Assembly (NCBI RefSeq): GCF_023736115.1
Contig: NZ_JAKQZC010000004.1
Span: 62,001 to 126,000, forward strand
DNA: 64,000 bases
Direction: 5' to 3'
DNA from: Salinicola avicenniae
GTDB taxonomy: Bacteria; Pseudomonadota; Gammaproteobacteria; Pseudomonadales; Halomonadaceae
Position numbers and translations under genes: made by a program. The notes under the pieces were generated by a model, which was not told the origin of the DNA, made no database searches, and was given only the letters and a program-made list of their open reading frames with translations. Positions within the stretch are counted from its first letter, which is position 1, and each line of letters opens with the position of its first letter. Below, piece after piece: positions 19,089-27,064 of this stretch.

Positions 19089-19545
19089 AAGCCAGTTTCT
19101 CCGCCGCGGAATGGATCGCTGCTCGAATGCGCGGGTAGGTGGCACAGCGGCAGATGTTGCCGCTCATCGCGGCGTCGATATCGTCGTCGGTCGGGGACGG
19201 TTTGGTCTTCAACAGCGCGACCGCGGACATGATCTGGCCCGATTGGCAGTAGCCACACTGCGGCACCTGGCCCTCGACCCAGGCCTGCTGGACGAGCTTG
19301 CCGATCGGATGGTTTTCGGCGGTTTCGATGGTCTCGACGCTACGGCCGTCGACGGAGGCGACCGGTGTCAGGCACGAACGCACCGGGCGACCGTCGATGT
19401 GGACGGTACAGGCGCCGCACATCGCGATGCCGCAGCCGAATTTGGTGCCGGTCAGGTCCGCTTCGTCGCGCAGATACCAGAGCAGCGGCATGTTGGGGTC
19501 GCCGTCGAAAGCGTGCGACGACCCGTTCACGGTGAAAGTAATCAT
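19078..19545 (-). CDS. 2Fe-2S ferredoxin subunit of molybdenum hydroxylase (IorA-like)
   Basis: 155 residues, the standard size. The plant-type cluster uses C38, C43, C46 and C58 ([14 protein letters not shown]); the second, helical cluster uses QCGYC (97, 100) and ICRC (132, 134). It has no signal of its own and is presumably exported together with its Tat-bearing partner encoded next. First gene of the operon; a palindrome at 19611 lies upstream. Confidence 0.92.
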   Translation of the reverse strand: MITFTVNGSSHAFDGDPNMPLLWYLRDEADLTGTKFGCGIAMCGACTVHIDGRPVRSCLTPVASVDGRSVETIETAENHPIGKLVQQAWVEGQVPQCGYCQSGQIMSAVALLKTKPSPTDDDIDAAMSGNICRCATYPRIRAAIHSAAEKLAYEA

Positions 19546-19610
19546 CTAGCCAGTTCCTCGATAGGATCCCCGTGTCAGGCGGGTAATCGAATTCGTTATC
19601 TCGTTAATGA

Positions 19611-19623
19611 TGCACGTTGTGCA
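19611..19623. promoter_or_regulatory. Inverted repeat upstream of molybdenum hydroxylase operon
   Basis: TGCAC and GTGCA around GTT, 66 bases upstream of the first start codon and within an AT-richer patch. A plausible operator, with no adjacent regulator gene to assign it to. Confidence 0.4.
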
Positions 19624-19845
19624 GGGGTTCCTGTCTATTGGGTTTGTGCCTAAAGCTCTGTTTTTGAAGCTGGAAGGGATCGATACGTGATATTGGCTGT
19701 CGCGTTTGGCCGGAATGGCGCCGCGAGGTGGGCAATGGTGGCCGAGGCACCGTTCATGTGGCGCGGCAAGGTTGTCGACTTCGTCGGTCACCCAGTGACG
19801 AGTTCACTAGGCCACACGGTGGATCGTGAGAAAGCAGCGACGCTG

Positions 19846-19874
19846 TGACGGCAAGACCTCGGGCCTTGCCGTCA
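19846..19874 (-). terminator. Hairpin after the cyclophilin-like gene
   Basis: TGACGGCAAG and CTTGCCGTCA arms with a nine-base loop, seven bases beyond the stop codon on the minus strand. No T run follows, so termination may be inefficient or Rho-assisted. Confidence 0.55.
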
Positions 19875-19880
19875 GCTACG

Positions 19881-20339
19881 TCACTCCGCCGCTTTGATGG
19901 TGACGGTGATCGAGCCGCTGCGGTCGATGGCATCGAAACCGGAGGTGAAGCGACCCAGTTTGACGAGTCCGCTGGCGTGGCTGAAGCCCTTGCGAAAGAT
20001 GGCCAGGTTGCCCCAGGGCGAATAGTAGGTGATATCACCGGCCACCGGCTTCATGCCGCTGGGGGCGTCATTCGTCGGCAGGGGGCCGGGCAGGTCGGCA
20101 ACCTTCTCGACGCCGCCGCCGAAATCGCCGAGCGAAAGCGTCAGCGGCAGCATCTCGGCAAAGGCGCGGCCGGCAGCGGTGTCATCCAGTGTCGCGGGCA
20201 ATGCCTGGCCGTCGACTTCGACAACGATGTTCATAACAGGGATTCCTTGAGCGTGAGGCGCATCGCCCGCTTGCGTAGCGCCACTGGTCAGTAGCGCCAG
20301 AATTGTCATGCCGGCGACACGACGCCAGGCGGTGTGCAT
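19881..20339 (-). CDS. Secreted cyclophilin-like fold protein
   Basis: 152 residues. After a signal peptide (about 1-24), the body matches the small cyclophilin-like family: a strand-rich start, then LPLTLSLGDF, then the diagnostic GDITYYSPWGNLAIF with a C-terminal VKLGRFTSG. Members of this family lack the proline-isomerase active site and have no established activity. It starts five bases after the tautomerase gene, so the two are translationally close, downstream of an SDR. Found with such reductases in stress-type clusters in other proteobacteria (general recollection). Confidence 0.75.
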   Translation of the reverse strand: MHTAWRRVAGMTILALLTSGATQAGDAPHAQGIPVMNIVVEVDGQALPATLDDTAAGRAFAEMLPLTLSLGDFGGGVEKVADLPGPLPTNDAPSGMKPVAGDITYYSPWGNLAIFRKGFSHASGLVKLGRFTSGFDAIDRSGSITVTIKAAE

Positions 20340-20344
20340 CGAGA

Positions 20345-20587
20345 TTATTCCGGCAGGTCGGATGGCTGGTATCCGGGCTTTCGCTGGAGCGTTTCCAGCG
20401 CGGGGGCGACCTCGGGTTCGTAGACCTCACGTCGCCAGTCGGCGATATCCACATCCTCGATGGCGATCGAGACCTGGGCCGGTTCGGCGCCAGCCAGCTC
20501 GACCAGCGCCTGCGTGAAGGCGTCGGCAAGCTGCTGCTTGACGGCGTCGGAGCGTCCTGTCGCCAGCTTGAGCGTGACATGGGGCAT
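20345..20587 (-). CDS. Tautomerase-family protein (4-oxalocrotonate tautomerase-like)
   Basis: 80 residues. The second residue is proline, which becomes the catalytic N-terminal base in this family once Met is removed. The following strand-helix pattern (VTLKLATGRSDAVKQQLADA) and the IAIEDVDIADW strand fit the small tautomerase fold. Middle gene of an SDR, tautomerase, cyclophilin-like set on the minus strand. Substrate unknown. Confidence 0.8.
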   Translation of the reverse strand: MPHVTLKLATGRSDAVKQQLADAFTQALVELAGAEPAQVSIAIEDVDIADWRREVYEPEVAPALETLQRKPGYQPSDLPE

Positions 20588-20667
20588 GTACGTTATCTCC
20601 CAACACGAGTGGCAACGCGGGAACGGGGATGACGGCCCGCGTTCCCTGCTCTTTCAATGCACGGTTT

Positions 20668-21429
20668 TCAGTGCGCCGTGAAACCGCCGTCGACCGGCAA
20701 CGCGTGGCCGATGACGAAGGTGGAGCCCGGGCCACACAGCCACACCACGGCGGAGGCGATCTCCTCGGGGCGACCGAGACGTCCGATCGGCTGTTCGCGC
20801 AGGATGTCTTCCAGCGGCAGGTCGCCGCTGTCGACCATCTTCGACACCATCGGCGTATCGATGGTACCCGGGCAGACGGCGTTGACGCGGATGCCTTGCG
20901 AGGCGTATTCCAGTGCGGTGCTCTTGGTCATGCCGACCACGCCATGCTTGGTGCCGTGATAGATCGAGCGTCCCGGCAGGCCCACGAGGCCGCCGAGCGA
21001 GGAGCAGTTGACGATCGCGCCGCTGCCCTGCTTGCGCATCTGCAGCAGCTCGTACTTCATGCAGCACCACACGCCGAACAGATTGATCGCGTTGACCCGT
21101 GCAAACTCCTCGCTGGTGGCGTCGGCGGTCTCGGTGGCCTCGCTTTGCACGCCGGCGTTGTTGTAGGCGGCGTCCAGACGGCCGTAGGTCGCCACGGTCT
21201 GCTCGACCAGGTTCTTGACCTGCTCTTCATTGCCGACATCGCACAGTACGCCCATGACATCGTGGCCGGCGTCCTTGAGGGTTTTCACGGCGCTATCGAG
21301 CGCCTCCTGATTGATATCGGAGAGGACGACCTTGGCACCCTCCTCGGCGAACGCCTTGGCAGTGGCGAAGCCCATGCCGAGCGCCGCACCGGTAACCAGG
21401 GCGACCTTGTCGGAGAAATAGGTATCCAT
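20668..21429 (-). CDS. SDR-family oxidoreductase, paralogue of 13132-13899
   Basis: 253 residues. Cofactor motif TGAALGMG, NNAG, catalytic NCSSLGG and YHGTK, C-terminal VDGGFTAH. It shares long blocks with the SDR at 13132 (for example LAQMRKQGSGAIVNCSS there against LLQMRKQGSGAIVNCSS here), showing a duplication within the region. Likely first gene of a three-gene unit with the tautomerase and cyclophilin-like genes. Substrate unknown. Confidence 0.88.
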   Translation of the reverse strand: MDTYFSDKVALVTGAALGMGFATAKAFAEEGAKVVLSDINQEALDSAVKTLKDAGHDVMGVLCDVGNEEQVKNLVEQTVATYGRLDAAYNNAGVQSEATETADATSEEFARVNAINLFGVWCCMKYELLQMRKQGSGAIVNCSSLGGLVGLPGRSIYHGTKHGVVGMTKSTALEYASQGIRVNAVCPGTIDTPMVSKMVDSGDLPLEDILREQPIGRLGRPEEIASAVVWLCGPGSTFVIGHALPVDGGFTAH

Positions 21430-21765
21430 ACGCTGTGTCTCGCTCGAAGCTGAATGTCAGGCATCAAGGCTAGACCCGGCGATTTCGTTTGAGAATGCCC
21501 GGTAGATGCTAGGACTTAGTAGCTCGCCTCATAAGTGTGCCGGCACCCTGATAATCTCGAGAGGGTCGATCAGCGGCTATCCTCCTGATAGGAGAGGCTG
21601 AGATAGGAGAGGCTGAGATAGGAGGCGGCTGAGAGGAAACGGTTCTGAGAGGAGAGGGTCGTCCCGACTGTGATCCCGCAGCCGGGGGGAGATCCCATAA
21701 GATGGTAGCGGAAAGCGCGGTGTCACGGGCCGCCGACGCGACAGGTCGCGCCGGCGGCGAAGGTG
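21430..21765. other. Intergenic region with tandem repeat array
   Basis: 336 bases between the SDR start and the carboxymuconolactone decarboxylase stop. Apart from the array at 21585-21660 and the SDR promoter side, nothing was recognised. Confidence 0.5.
21585..21660. repeat. Imperfect tandem repeat, about 16 nt x 5
   Basis: Five units beginning CTGA, at 21585, 21598, 21613, 21629 and 21645, for example CTGAGATAGGAGAGG and CTGAGAGGAGAGGGTC. Units are 13-16 nt and diverge at the 3' side. The array is intergenic. One of several unrelated short arrays in the window. Confidence 0.8.
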
Positions 21766-22569
21766 TCATCCGTCGGCGTCGATCAGTCCGCGCGACTCGA
21801 ACACGGAGCGGAATACCGGCATGGCGGAGAACACCCGCGGCCAGCCGGCGTAGAACGCCAACTGGGTCAGGGTTTCCTGAGCTTCTTCCTGGGTCAGACC
21901 GTTATCCATGGCGCGATTGAGGTGGAAGGTGACCTGGTCCGGTTGACCGGATGCCACCAGGGCGCTGACGGTGACCAGGCTGCGGTCACGGGGCGCCAGG
22001 CCGGGGCGTAGCCAGAGGTCGCGGAACAGGGCATCGGTGGTGTACTGCACGACGCCCGGCGAGACATCGCCGAAGTTCTCGTCGACCAGCTGTTCACGGG
22101 CCTGCTCCGATTCCATGTCGATCGGCAGCGGGTTGGCCGGTTCGGCCGGCAGGTCGGAATTGTCGATACCGCGCGCGTCAAATACGTCACTCAGGATGGC
22201 GACGGCGTTGGTGCTGTTGCCCCAGCCGGTATAGAACGCCAGCTGCGTGATGATCTCGGAGAGCTCTTCGGGGGTAACGCCGTTATCGAGCGCCTTGTTG
22301 AAGTGATAGGGCAGTTCGACATCCTGGCGCTGGGTGATCAGCGTGGAGAGGGTGATGATACTGCGCTCGCGGGGCGCGAGGCCGGGGCGATGCCACAGGT
22401 CCTCGAGCACCACGTCGTCGGTGTAGTGCTTGAAGGCCGGAGAAACGCGGTTCATCTCGTCGGCGCTGGGGGCATCCGGGAAGCCAGCGGGCGCCTGAGA
22501 GGATTGCAGGCTACTGCAGGCGGAAAGCAGGCCGACGAGGGGTAAAACCCAGAGCGTTTTCGATCGCAT
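21766..22569 (-). CDS. Carboxymuconolactone decarboxylase-like lipoprotein, two-domain
   Basis: 267 residues. A lipobox (LLSACSS) ends the signal, so the mature protein is probably lipid-anchored facing the periplasm. Two CMD domains follow, each with an APRERS- or APRDRS-type turn, a YHFNKALDNG or FHLNRAMDNG segment and a QLAFYTGW or QLAFYAGW helix. The CxxC pair of peroxidase-type members such as AhpD is absent, leaving activity open. It lies 96 bases downstream of a secreted cupin on the same strand; the two may form one unit. Confidence 0.8.
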   Translation of the reverse strand: MRSKTLWVLPLVGLLSACSSLQSSQAPAGFPDAPSADEMNRVSPAFKHYTDDVVLEDLWHRPGLAPRERSIITLSTLITQRQDVELPYHFNKALDNGVTPEELSEIITQLAFYTGWGNSTNAVAILSDVFDARGIDNSDLPAEPANPLPIDMESEQAREQLVDENFGDVSPGVVQYTTDALFRDLWLRPGLAPRDRSLVTVSALVASGQPDQVTFHLNRAMDNGLTQEEAQETLTQLAFYAGWPRVFSAMPVFRSVFESRGLIDADG

Positions 22570-22665
22570 GAGAGATTCCTTGGTTGGAGTGGCTCAACGA
22601 GCGGATCGGTAACCTGGCAGGCGCCGCCGGGTTACCGATTCGCGCATGACAAAAGCAGTGAGCGA

Positions 22666-23133
22666 TCAGTCGGCGTTGTACTGCTCGTCGGTTACCGGCT
22701 CCATCCACTCGACGTTGTTGCCGTCGACCTCTTCCTGTACCGCGATGTGCGACATGGAGTTCGTGGCGGTAGCCCCGTGCCAATGCTTGACGCCGGGCGG
22801 TGTCCAGATCACGTCTCCCGGTTTGATTTCGCGCTTCTCGCCGCCCTCTTCCTGTACCCAGCCGACGCCGTCGGTGACGACCAATGTCTGGCCGGCCGGA
22901 TGCGTGTGCCAGTTGGAGCGTTCGCCGGGGGCAAACGTGACTTCTGCGGCAGTTGCCCGGGTGCTGTCGGTCGCCCGGAACAGCATGTTCACGATCGGCT
23001 CGCCCGTGAACACCTCAGAGCTGCCCATGATCGTCTCGCGATCTTCGCTATGCGTGATTTCCATGCTCTGCGCGTGAGCCATGCCGGCTACCAGCGTCAG
23101 GCTCAGTGCGCCCATCCATTGCTTGGCTTTCAT
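22666..23133 (-). CDS. Secreted cupin-domain protein
   Basis: 155 residues: signal peptide ending MAHA, then a single cupin barrel. Metal ligands are visible in [10 protein letters not shown] (first cupin motif) and in KHWHGA (second). It is a clear paralogue of the cytosolic cupin at 24504: [17 protein letters not shown] and KHWHGA are shared and both end in a WME-x-V-x-D-E-x-Y tail. The 5' leader holds a 15-nt repeat array. Function unknown. Confidence 0.82.
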   Translation of the reverse strand: MKAKQWMGALSLTLVAGMAHAQSMEITHSEDRETIMGSSEVFTGEPIVNMLFRATDSTRATAAEVTFAPGERSNWHTHPAGQTLVVTDGVGWVQEEGGEKREIKPGDVIWTPPGVKHWHGATATNSMSHIAVQEEVDGNNVEWMEPVTDEQYNAD

Positions 23134-23470
23134 CGAATCAACCTCGTTTTCCCGTTGAGAAGTACTTCGGATACTCGTGCTTCGGAGACCTGTGCTTCAG
23201 ATACCCGTGATTGAAGTGCCAGTGCTGACGTCGAGAGACGATTTCGTGGCAAACATGTGCTGCTGACAATGTGACGGATAGGGGATGAAAAAATGGAACC
23301 TATCAGTGAAACCTTTGCACAGCTTCGGGAGTGCGACCACTGGCGGCGGCCAAAAGCACTTATGAGGCCCTCTCATGAATTACGGGCAATGGGCGCTTCT
23401 CCGCTGTGGGGGCTCGCGCGGCCGGACGGGACAATAATGGCGGATGATGCGCCCGGTGCTGCGCCGACGG
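23134..23470. other. Intergenic region with tandem repeat array
   Basis: 337 bases between the cupin start and the LysR stop. It holds the array at 23157-23216 and otherwise nothing recognised; a short frame at 23293-23511 has no features of a real gene. Confidence 0.5.
23157..23216. repeat. Imperfect tandem repeat, 15 nt x 4
   Basis: Units GAGAAGTACTTCGGA, TACTCGTGCTTCGGA, GACCTGTGCTTCAGA and TACCCGTGATTGAAG follow each other without gaps, in the 5' leader of the cupin gene at 22666-23133. Confidence 0.8.
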
Positions 23471-24388
23471 TCAATCGTCGTCCGCAGGCGGGGGTGGCGT
23501 ATCGAGGCTAAGCGCGTCCACCAGAATCGAGAACGCGGGCGAGGATTGGCGGCGATGCGGATAGTAGAGAAAGTAGCCGGTAAAAGGCGGAGACCAGGCT
23601 TCCAGTACGGCTTCCAGTTCTCCGCGGGCGATAGCGTCGGCGGCCAGGCCATCCGGCACGTAGCCAATACCGTAACCGTCGATCGCGGCTTCCAGAACCG
23701 GATTGATGGTATTGAAGGTGAGCTGGCCCTCCACCCGTACCTTGATTTCGCGGCCGTCTTTCTCGAACTCCCAAGCGTAGAGGCCGCCGTGGGTCGGCAG
23801 CCGCAGGTTGATGCAGTTGTGCTGGGTCAGTTCCTGCGGCGTCTGGGGGCGTCCGTGCGCAGCGAAATAGGCCGGGGTCGCCACCGCGCGCATGGCGAAA
23901 TCCTCGCCGATACGCACGGCGATCATGCCCTCGCTGACCTGCTCTCCCAGTCGAATACCGGCATCGAACTGGGATTCGACGATATCCGTCAACTGGTAGT
24001 CGGTGACAACCTCGACATGGATATCCGGGTACTGGCTGAGAACTGGGCGCAGCTTGGGCCAGACGAGCGTCTCGGCCGCGTAATCGGTCGTCGTGATGCG
24101 GAAATGGCCGGCAGGCTTTTCCCGCGTATCCACGATCGCCCATAGCTCGTGTTCGATCTCGTCGAGCATCGGTGCGATCCGATCCAGCAGGCGCTGGCCT
24201 TCCAGGGTCGGTGCGACCTTGCGCGTGGTACGCGCCAGTACCCGCACGCCCAGGCGTTCTTCGAGATCACGCACCGTGTGGCTCAGCGCGGACTGGGAGA
24301 CGCCCAGTTGTGCGGCGGCTCTGGTGAAAGTGCCCACTCTGGCAACGGTCACGAAGGCCACCAGCCCGGTCATGTTTTCTCTGAGCAT
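23471..24388 (-). CDS. LysR-family regulator
   Basis: 305 residues. Helix-turn-helix at about 5-60 ([20 protein letters not shown]) and effector domain thereafter, with the shared [17 protein letters not shown] block of the paralogue at 10928. Divergent from the cupin gene at 24504 with a 115-base gap that contains GTATG-N9-CATAC, so it probably regulates that gene and itself. Inducer unknown. Confidence 0.88.
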   Translation of the reverse strand: MLRENMTGLVAFVTVARVGTFTRAAAQLGVSQSALSHTVRDLEERLGVRVLARTTRKVAPTLEGQRLLDRIAPMLDEIEHELWAIVDTREKPAGHFRITTTDYAAETLVWPKLRPVLSQYPDIHVEVVTDYQLTDIVESQFDAGIRLGEQVSEGMIAVRIGEDFAMRAVATPAYFAAHGRPQTPQELTQHNCINLRLPTHGGLYAWEFEKDGREIKVRVEGQLTFNTINPVLEAAIDGYGIGYVPDGLAADAIARGELEAVLEAWSPPFTGYFLYYPHRRQSSPAFSILVDALSLDTPPPPADDD

Positions 24389-24457
24389 TGATGAACTCCT
24401 CTCATGGCTGTTGCCGGTTTTATTGGATTATGCTCCGGCCGCCGGCTGCTACGCTGA

Positions 24458-24476
24458 GTATGCTATCACGTCATAC
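24458..24476. promoter_or_regulatory. Inverted repeat between LysR and cupin genes
   Basis: GTATG, nine bases, then CATAC: a dyad compatible with the T-N11-A layout bound by LysR proteins, located 28-46 bases before the cupin start codon. Confidence 0.45.
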
Positions 24477-24503
24477 ACTGCTTCCGTTCAGAGGTTAAGA
24501 CGC

Positions 24504-24905
24504 ATGAAAATCAATCGTGTAGGTACGCAGCCCTCGACGCCCGGACCGGACGACTACTTTACCGGCACCGTGCGCATCGACCCCCTCTTCAGTGCTGAAG
24601 AGCCGGGCCGTACCAGCGGCGCGGCGGTGACATTCGAACCCGGCGCTCGGACGGCATGGCATACGCATCCGGCCGGGCAGACGCTGATCGTCACGGCGGG
24701 TTTTGGCCGCGTGCAGCGGGAAGGTGGACCGATCGAGGAAATCCGGCCCGGCGATGTGGTCTGGTTTCCTGCCGGCGAGAAGCACTGGCATGGCGCCTCG
24801 CCAGACGTGGCGATGACGCATATCGCGATCCAGGAATCGATCGACGGCAGTCCCGTGACCTGGATGGAGAAGGTCAAGGATGAAGAATACGCGGGCGAGA
24901 AATGA
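24504..24905 (+). CDS. Cytosolic cupin-domain protein
   Basis: 133 residues, one cupin barrel with metal-binding [10 protein letters not shown] and KHWHGA. No signal peptide, unlike its paralogue at 22666. The ATG at 24504 gives a family-like N-terminus; longer in-frame openings run back through the LysR gene on the other strand and are not credible. Divergent LysR upstream, RibD-like reductase 35 bases downstream. Confidence 0.82.
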   Translation: MKINRVGTQPSTPGPDDYFTGTVRIDPLFSAEEPGRTSGAAVTFEPGARTAWHTHPAGQTLIVTAGFGRVQREGGPIEEIRPGDVVWFPAGEKHWHGASPDVAMTHIAIQESIDGSPVTWMEKVKDEEYAGEK

Positions 24906-24940
24906 TCCGGGCAGTCATCAATATCGACAGGAGTGCGTGA

Positions 24941-25672
24941 ATGCGGCCTCGAGTCATCTCCCACATGATTACTTCGCTCGATGGCCGTCTGTTGCCTCAG
25001 CGCTGGAATCTAGCCGCGCAGGGCTGGGCGGAATCCGATATCGAGCAGGTCTACGAATCTGCCGCCGCGCAACTGGCGGGGGATGCCTGGTTGGTCGGAC
25101 GTCGCACCCTGGCGGGCTATTTCGCAGAGCGTACACTGCCCGAGTTCGGGCCACCGGTGGGCGAGGCGGCGTTGCCGTTTATCGGCGATCGGCAGGGGCG
25201 CGGAATCGCCGTGGTGATGGACCCCGCTGGGCGCTATTGCTATGACGCCGCCACGCTCGACGAAGACCACCTGGTCGTGGTGCTGTCGACGCGCGTGGAC
25301 GAGGCGTATCGACAGTCACTCAGGCAGGCGGGTGTGTCCTATACCTTTGCCGGAGCCGACGGACACGACGTGCGCGCGGCGCTAGAGAGTCTGGGGAAGG
25401 ACTTCGGTCTGTCGCGCGTGCTGCTCGAGGGGGGAGGCATCGTCAATGGCGCCTTTCTCGCGGCCGACTGCATCGACGAAGTGAGCACGCTGATTGTACC
25501 GGTCATCGATGGTATCGCCGGGATACCCTCGACCTTCGATCATCGAGACGAGGGAGCGAAGTTTCCCCATGCGCTGGCGCAGCTGAAGCTCACCGCGCAG
25601 CAGACGCTCGAGAAGGGCGTCATCTGGTTGCGCCATGACGTCATTCGGTCGCCGGGTGTTACCGCGAATTGA
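24941..25672 (+). CDS. RibD C-terminal / dihydrofolate-reductase-fold protein
   Basis: 243 residues. The N-terminal SHMITSLDGRLLPQRW and the LLEGGGIVNGAFLAAD segment identify the RibD_C domain, an NADPH-dependent reductase fold related to dihydrofolate reductase. Stand-alone copies often reduce small carbonyl compounds or have no known role; riboflavin synthesis is not implied here, since no rib genes are nearby. Probably co-transcribed with the cupin 35 bases upstream. Confidence 0.78.
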   Translation: MRPRVISHMITSLDGRLLPQRWNLAAQGWAESDIEQVYESAAAQLAGDAWLVGRRTLAGYFAERTLPEFGPPVGEAALPFIGDRQGRGIAVVMDPAGRYCYDAATLDEDHLVVVLSTRVDEAYRQSLRQAGVSYTFAGADGHDVRAALESLGKDFGLSRVLLEGGGIVNGAFLAADCIDEVSTLIVPVIDGIAGIPSTFDHRDEGAKFPHALAQLKLTAQQTLEKGVIWLRHDVIRSPGVTAN

Positions 25673-25759
25673 GCGTCAAACTGGTCGTTAGGCAACGCTT
25701 TATTAAGCGTGACTTAAGTTAAGCTGTGCGCAGTTTCGATTCCTGCGAAACCGCTTGGG

Positions 25760-25788
25760 CCCCGGCAGTCTGCCGGGGTCTTTCTTTT
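25760..25788 (+). terminator. Intrinsic terminator
   Basis: CCCCGGCA and TGCCGGGG arms with a three-base loop, then TCTTTCTTTT. It ends the + strand transcript of the cupin and RibD-like genes. Confidence 0.9.
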
Positions 25789-25864
25789 GGAGGCTTGCTT
25801 TTGGGAGCTTTCAGGTCAATCTGGAGAGTCGTTCAAGGACGCACTGCCCGAGTAGCCATGCGCC

Positions 25865-26341
25865 TCAGACCCGCAGCCACGCATACAGCAGCTTATAGAA
25901 AGCTTCGGCGGTGAAAGGGGCATACTGAGAGAGATGGCGCTTCTGACCGAACTGCAGGTCGGAGTAGTGGTAGCCTTCCTCTGACCGGATGATCTCCTTG
26001 GCGTCTTCCTCGGCACTGCTGGCGAAAAGCAGCATGCGATGCCCGCTGAGGTATTGCTCTTCCGGCCGCAGATACAACTTGCAGGTCCCGAGCGACACCA
26101 CCAGCTCCGGCAGTGTTCGGTGGAATTCTTCGCCATAACACGACAGGCTATGCGTACTCTCCACTGTCTGCGTCTCGATGCTATCCAGATTCAACGCCTC
26201 CAGCCAGCCGACGACAGCCGTCTGTACTTCGATGAGCTGCTGACGGCGTGCTTCCAGGCCGCGTTCAAAGTCCAGGCGCTGCTGCTGGCTGGCCTGAACG
26301 GCGTCGCGAATTCTCTCTTTCAACTGTTCGATATCGGCCAT
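25865..26341 (-). CDS. Hypothetical protein with N-terminal coiled coil
   Basis: 158 residues, not recognised. About 1-45 is a charged heptad-type helix (EQLKERIRDAVQASQQQRLD), the rest is alpha/beta with CKLYLRPEEQYLSGH and a C-terminal ALLYAWL-like helix (FYKLLYAWLRV). The ATG at 26341 begins the coiled coil; an upstream in-frame ATG would add a basic, unstructured 49-residue tail and is rejected. No signal or membrane segment. Same strand as the zinc-ribbon genes but separated from them by a terminator. Confidence 0.6.
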   Translation of the reverse strand: MADIEQLKERIRDAVQASQQQRLDFERGLEARRQQLIEVQTAVVGWLEALNLDSIETQTVESTHSLSCYGEEFHRTLPELVVSLGTCKLYLRPEEQYLSGHRMLLFASSAEEDAKEIIRSEEGYHYSDLQFGQKRHLSQYAPFTAEAFYKLLYAWLRV

Positions 26342-26453
26342 GATGCCTCGCGGATCGGGGAGCGCCGTCGGTCCATGACGGCCTAGACAGTGTAGGCGCA
26401 GGGGTCGCCATCTGCCTTGATCGGCATTAATTGGGAGAGTACCAACGGCCCAC

Positions 26454-26478
26454 GAAAAAACCGCCCGAAGTGGGCGGT
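26454..26478 (-). terminator. Intrinsic terminator of the zinc-ribbon pair
   Basis: On the minus strand ACCGCCC and GGGCGGT arms with a five-base loop lead into six T. It lies 27 bases past the 26505 stop codon. Confidence 0.88.
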
Positions 26479-26504
26479 CAATCGACACGAGAACAGTATG
26501 CTGG

Positions 26505-26702
26505 TCAGGCGGCGGGGCGCAGAGGCTCCTTGGCCGGAACGCGTGCCATCGCGGTGAGCGCGCGCTCTAGATCCAGCGTCTTGCACTTGAAGGCGGTGCA
26601 GTTGGCGCAGCATACGTTTCCCCCCTCGCTGGGGGCCACGGGCAGCATGAACTGCTGATGGCTACAGATGGAGCAGGTCAGGTCCAGCGTCACTTTGATC
26701 AT
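26505..26702 (-). CDS. Small zinc-ribbon-like protein
   Basis: 65 residues. Two CxxC knuckles, CSIC (about 10-13) and CANC (about 33-36), with an extra CC and FKC, suggest one zinc site. A paralogue at 31859-32050 has the same length and the same opening (MIxVTLDLTCSxCxHxQF). The start overlaps the stop of the preceding zinc-ribbon gene (ATGA at 26699-26702), indicating translational coupling. No function known; small ribbons of this kind often bind nucleic acid or act as adaptors. Confidence 0.72.
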   Translation of the reverse strand: MIKVTLDLTCSICSHQQFMLPVAPSEGGNVCCANCTAFKCKTLDLERALTAMARVPAKEPLRPAA

Positions 26703-26950
26703 GCGCTTTTCCTCATGGCGAGCGGATGGTCGTTGACCGCTCTGGCCTGTCGGGACATCTGTTGTGTCAGTTGACGACTGAGGTTAAGCATCTGCACCAG
26801 ATAGTGGGGACTGTTGGCCTCGATTCGATGGCCGACAGTGTCGAGAAAATCGCCGCATTCCGTGCAGGTGATCTCATCCCATGCCTGGTGAAGCTCGGTC
26901 GACGTGGTTTGCGTATGACCGCAGCGGGTGCATGAAATCGCGTCTTTCAT
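26699..26950 (-). CDS. Small zinc-ribbon protein with structured leader
   Basis: 83 residues. CTRC and CTEC knuckles (about 7-10 and 29-32) form a likely zinc ribbon, followed by a helical, Gln-rich tail (QMLNLSRQLTQQMSRQARAV). The ATG at 26950 is preceded by AAGGAGG at ideal spacing; longer in-frame openings up to 27055 read through the leader hairpins and are not favoured. The leader (26975-27064) carries three GGA-loop hairpins, and the ribosome site itself lies in a fourth CAAGGA motif, so post-transcriptional control is likely. Function unknown. Confidence 0.75.
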   Translation of the reverse strand: MKDAISCTRCGHTQTTSTELHQAWDEITCTECGDFLDTVGHRIEANSPHYLVQMLNLSRQLTQQMSRQARAVNDHPLAMRKSA

Positions 26951-26974
26951 GGTCAGCCCTCCTTGGCGTTGAGA

Positions 26975-27064
26975 GCCAGCCATCATGGCCGGCTGAGGTG
27001 GCAATCCTTGCCATTTACCGCTGTTCGGCATCCTTGCCGACGTGCTGGCCAGCATCCTTGCTGG
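26975..27064 (-). promoter_or_regulatory. Leader with three GGA-loop hairpins (CsrA/RsmA-like sites)
   Basis: Read on the minus strand, three consecutive hairpins present GGA in the loop. CCAGCA-AGGA-TGCTGG lies at 27064-27049, a matching hairpin with TCGGCA arms and AGGA loop at 27040-27025, and TGGCAA-GGA-TTGCCA at 27013-26999. A fourth hairpin without GGA follows (26993-26975). The ribosome site of the 26950 gene reads CCAAGGAGGG, a further CAAGGA. The motifs match the CARGGAUG core preferred by CsrA/RsmA. A possible -35 TTGTAC lies near 27107, giving a start just upstream of the first hairpin. Confidence 0.7.

Larger units (their letters stand above)
19546..19880. other. Intergenic region upstream of the IorA-like gene
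   Basis: 335 bases without a gene. It holds the promoter side of the molybdenum hydroxylase operon, the 19611 palindrome and the hairpin at 19846. Nothing else is recognised. Confidence 0.5.

Noticed and set aside
21585-21660. Possible CRISPR-like array
   Set aside because: Units are 13-16 nt, contiguous and degenerate, with no distinct spacers and no cas genes nearby.
23293-23511. 72-codon open frame between the cupin and LysR genes
   Set aside because: It runs into the LysR gene on the opposite strand and has no protein-like features.
24941-25672. Riboflavin biosynthesis gene
   Set aside because: Only the RibD C-terminal fold is present, without the deaminase domain or any other rib gene, so a general reductase name is safer.
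25726-25760. T-arm-like sequence (CAGTTTCGATTCCTG) resembling a tRNA or attachment-site remnant
   Set aside because: The stem has a mismatch at the closing pair, there is no matching acceptor or anticodon arm, and no integrase nearby.
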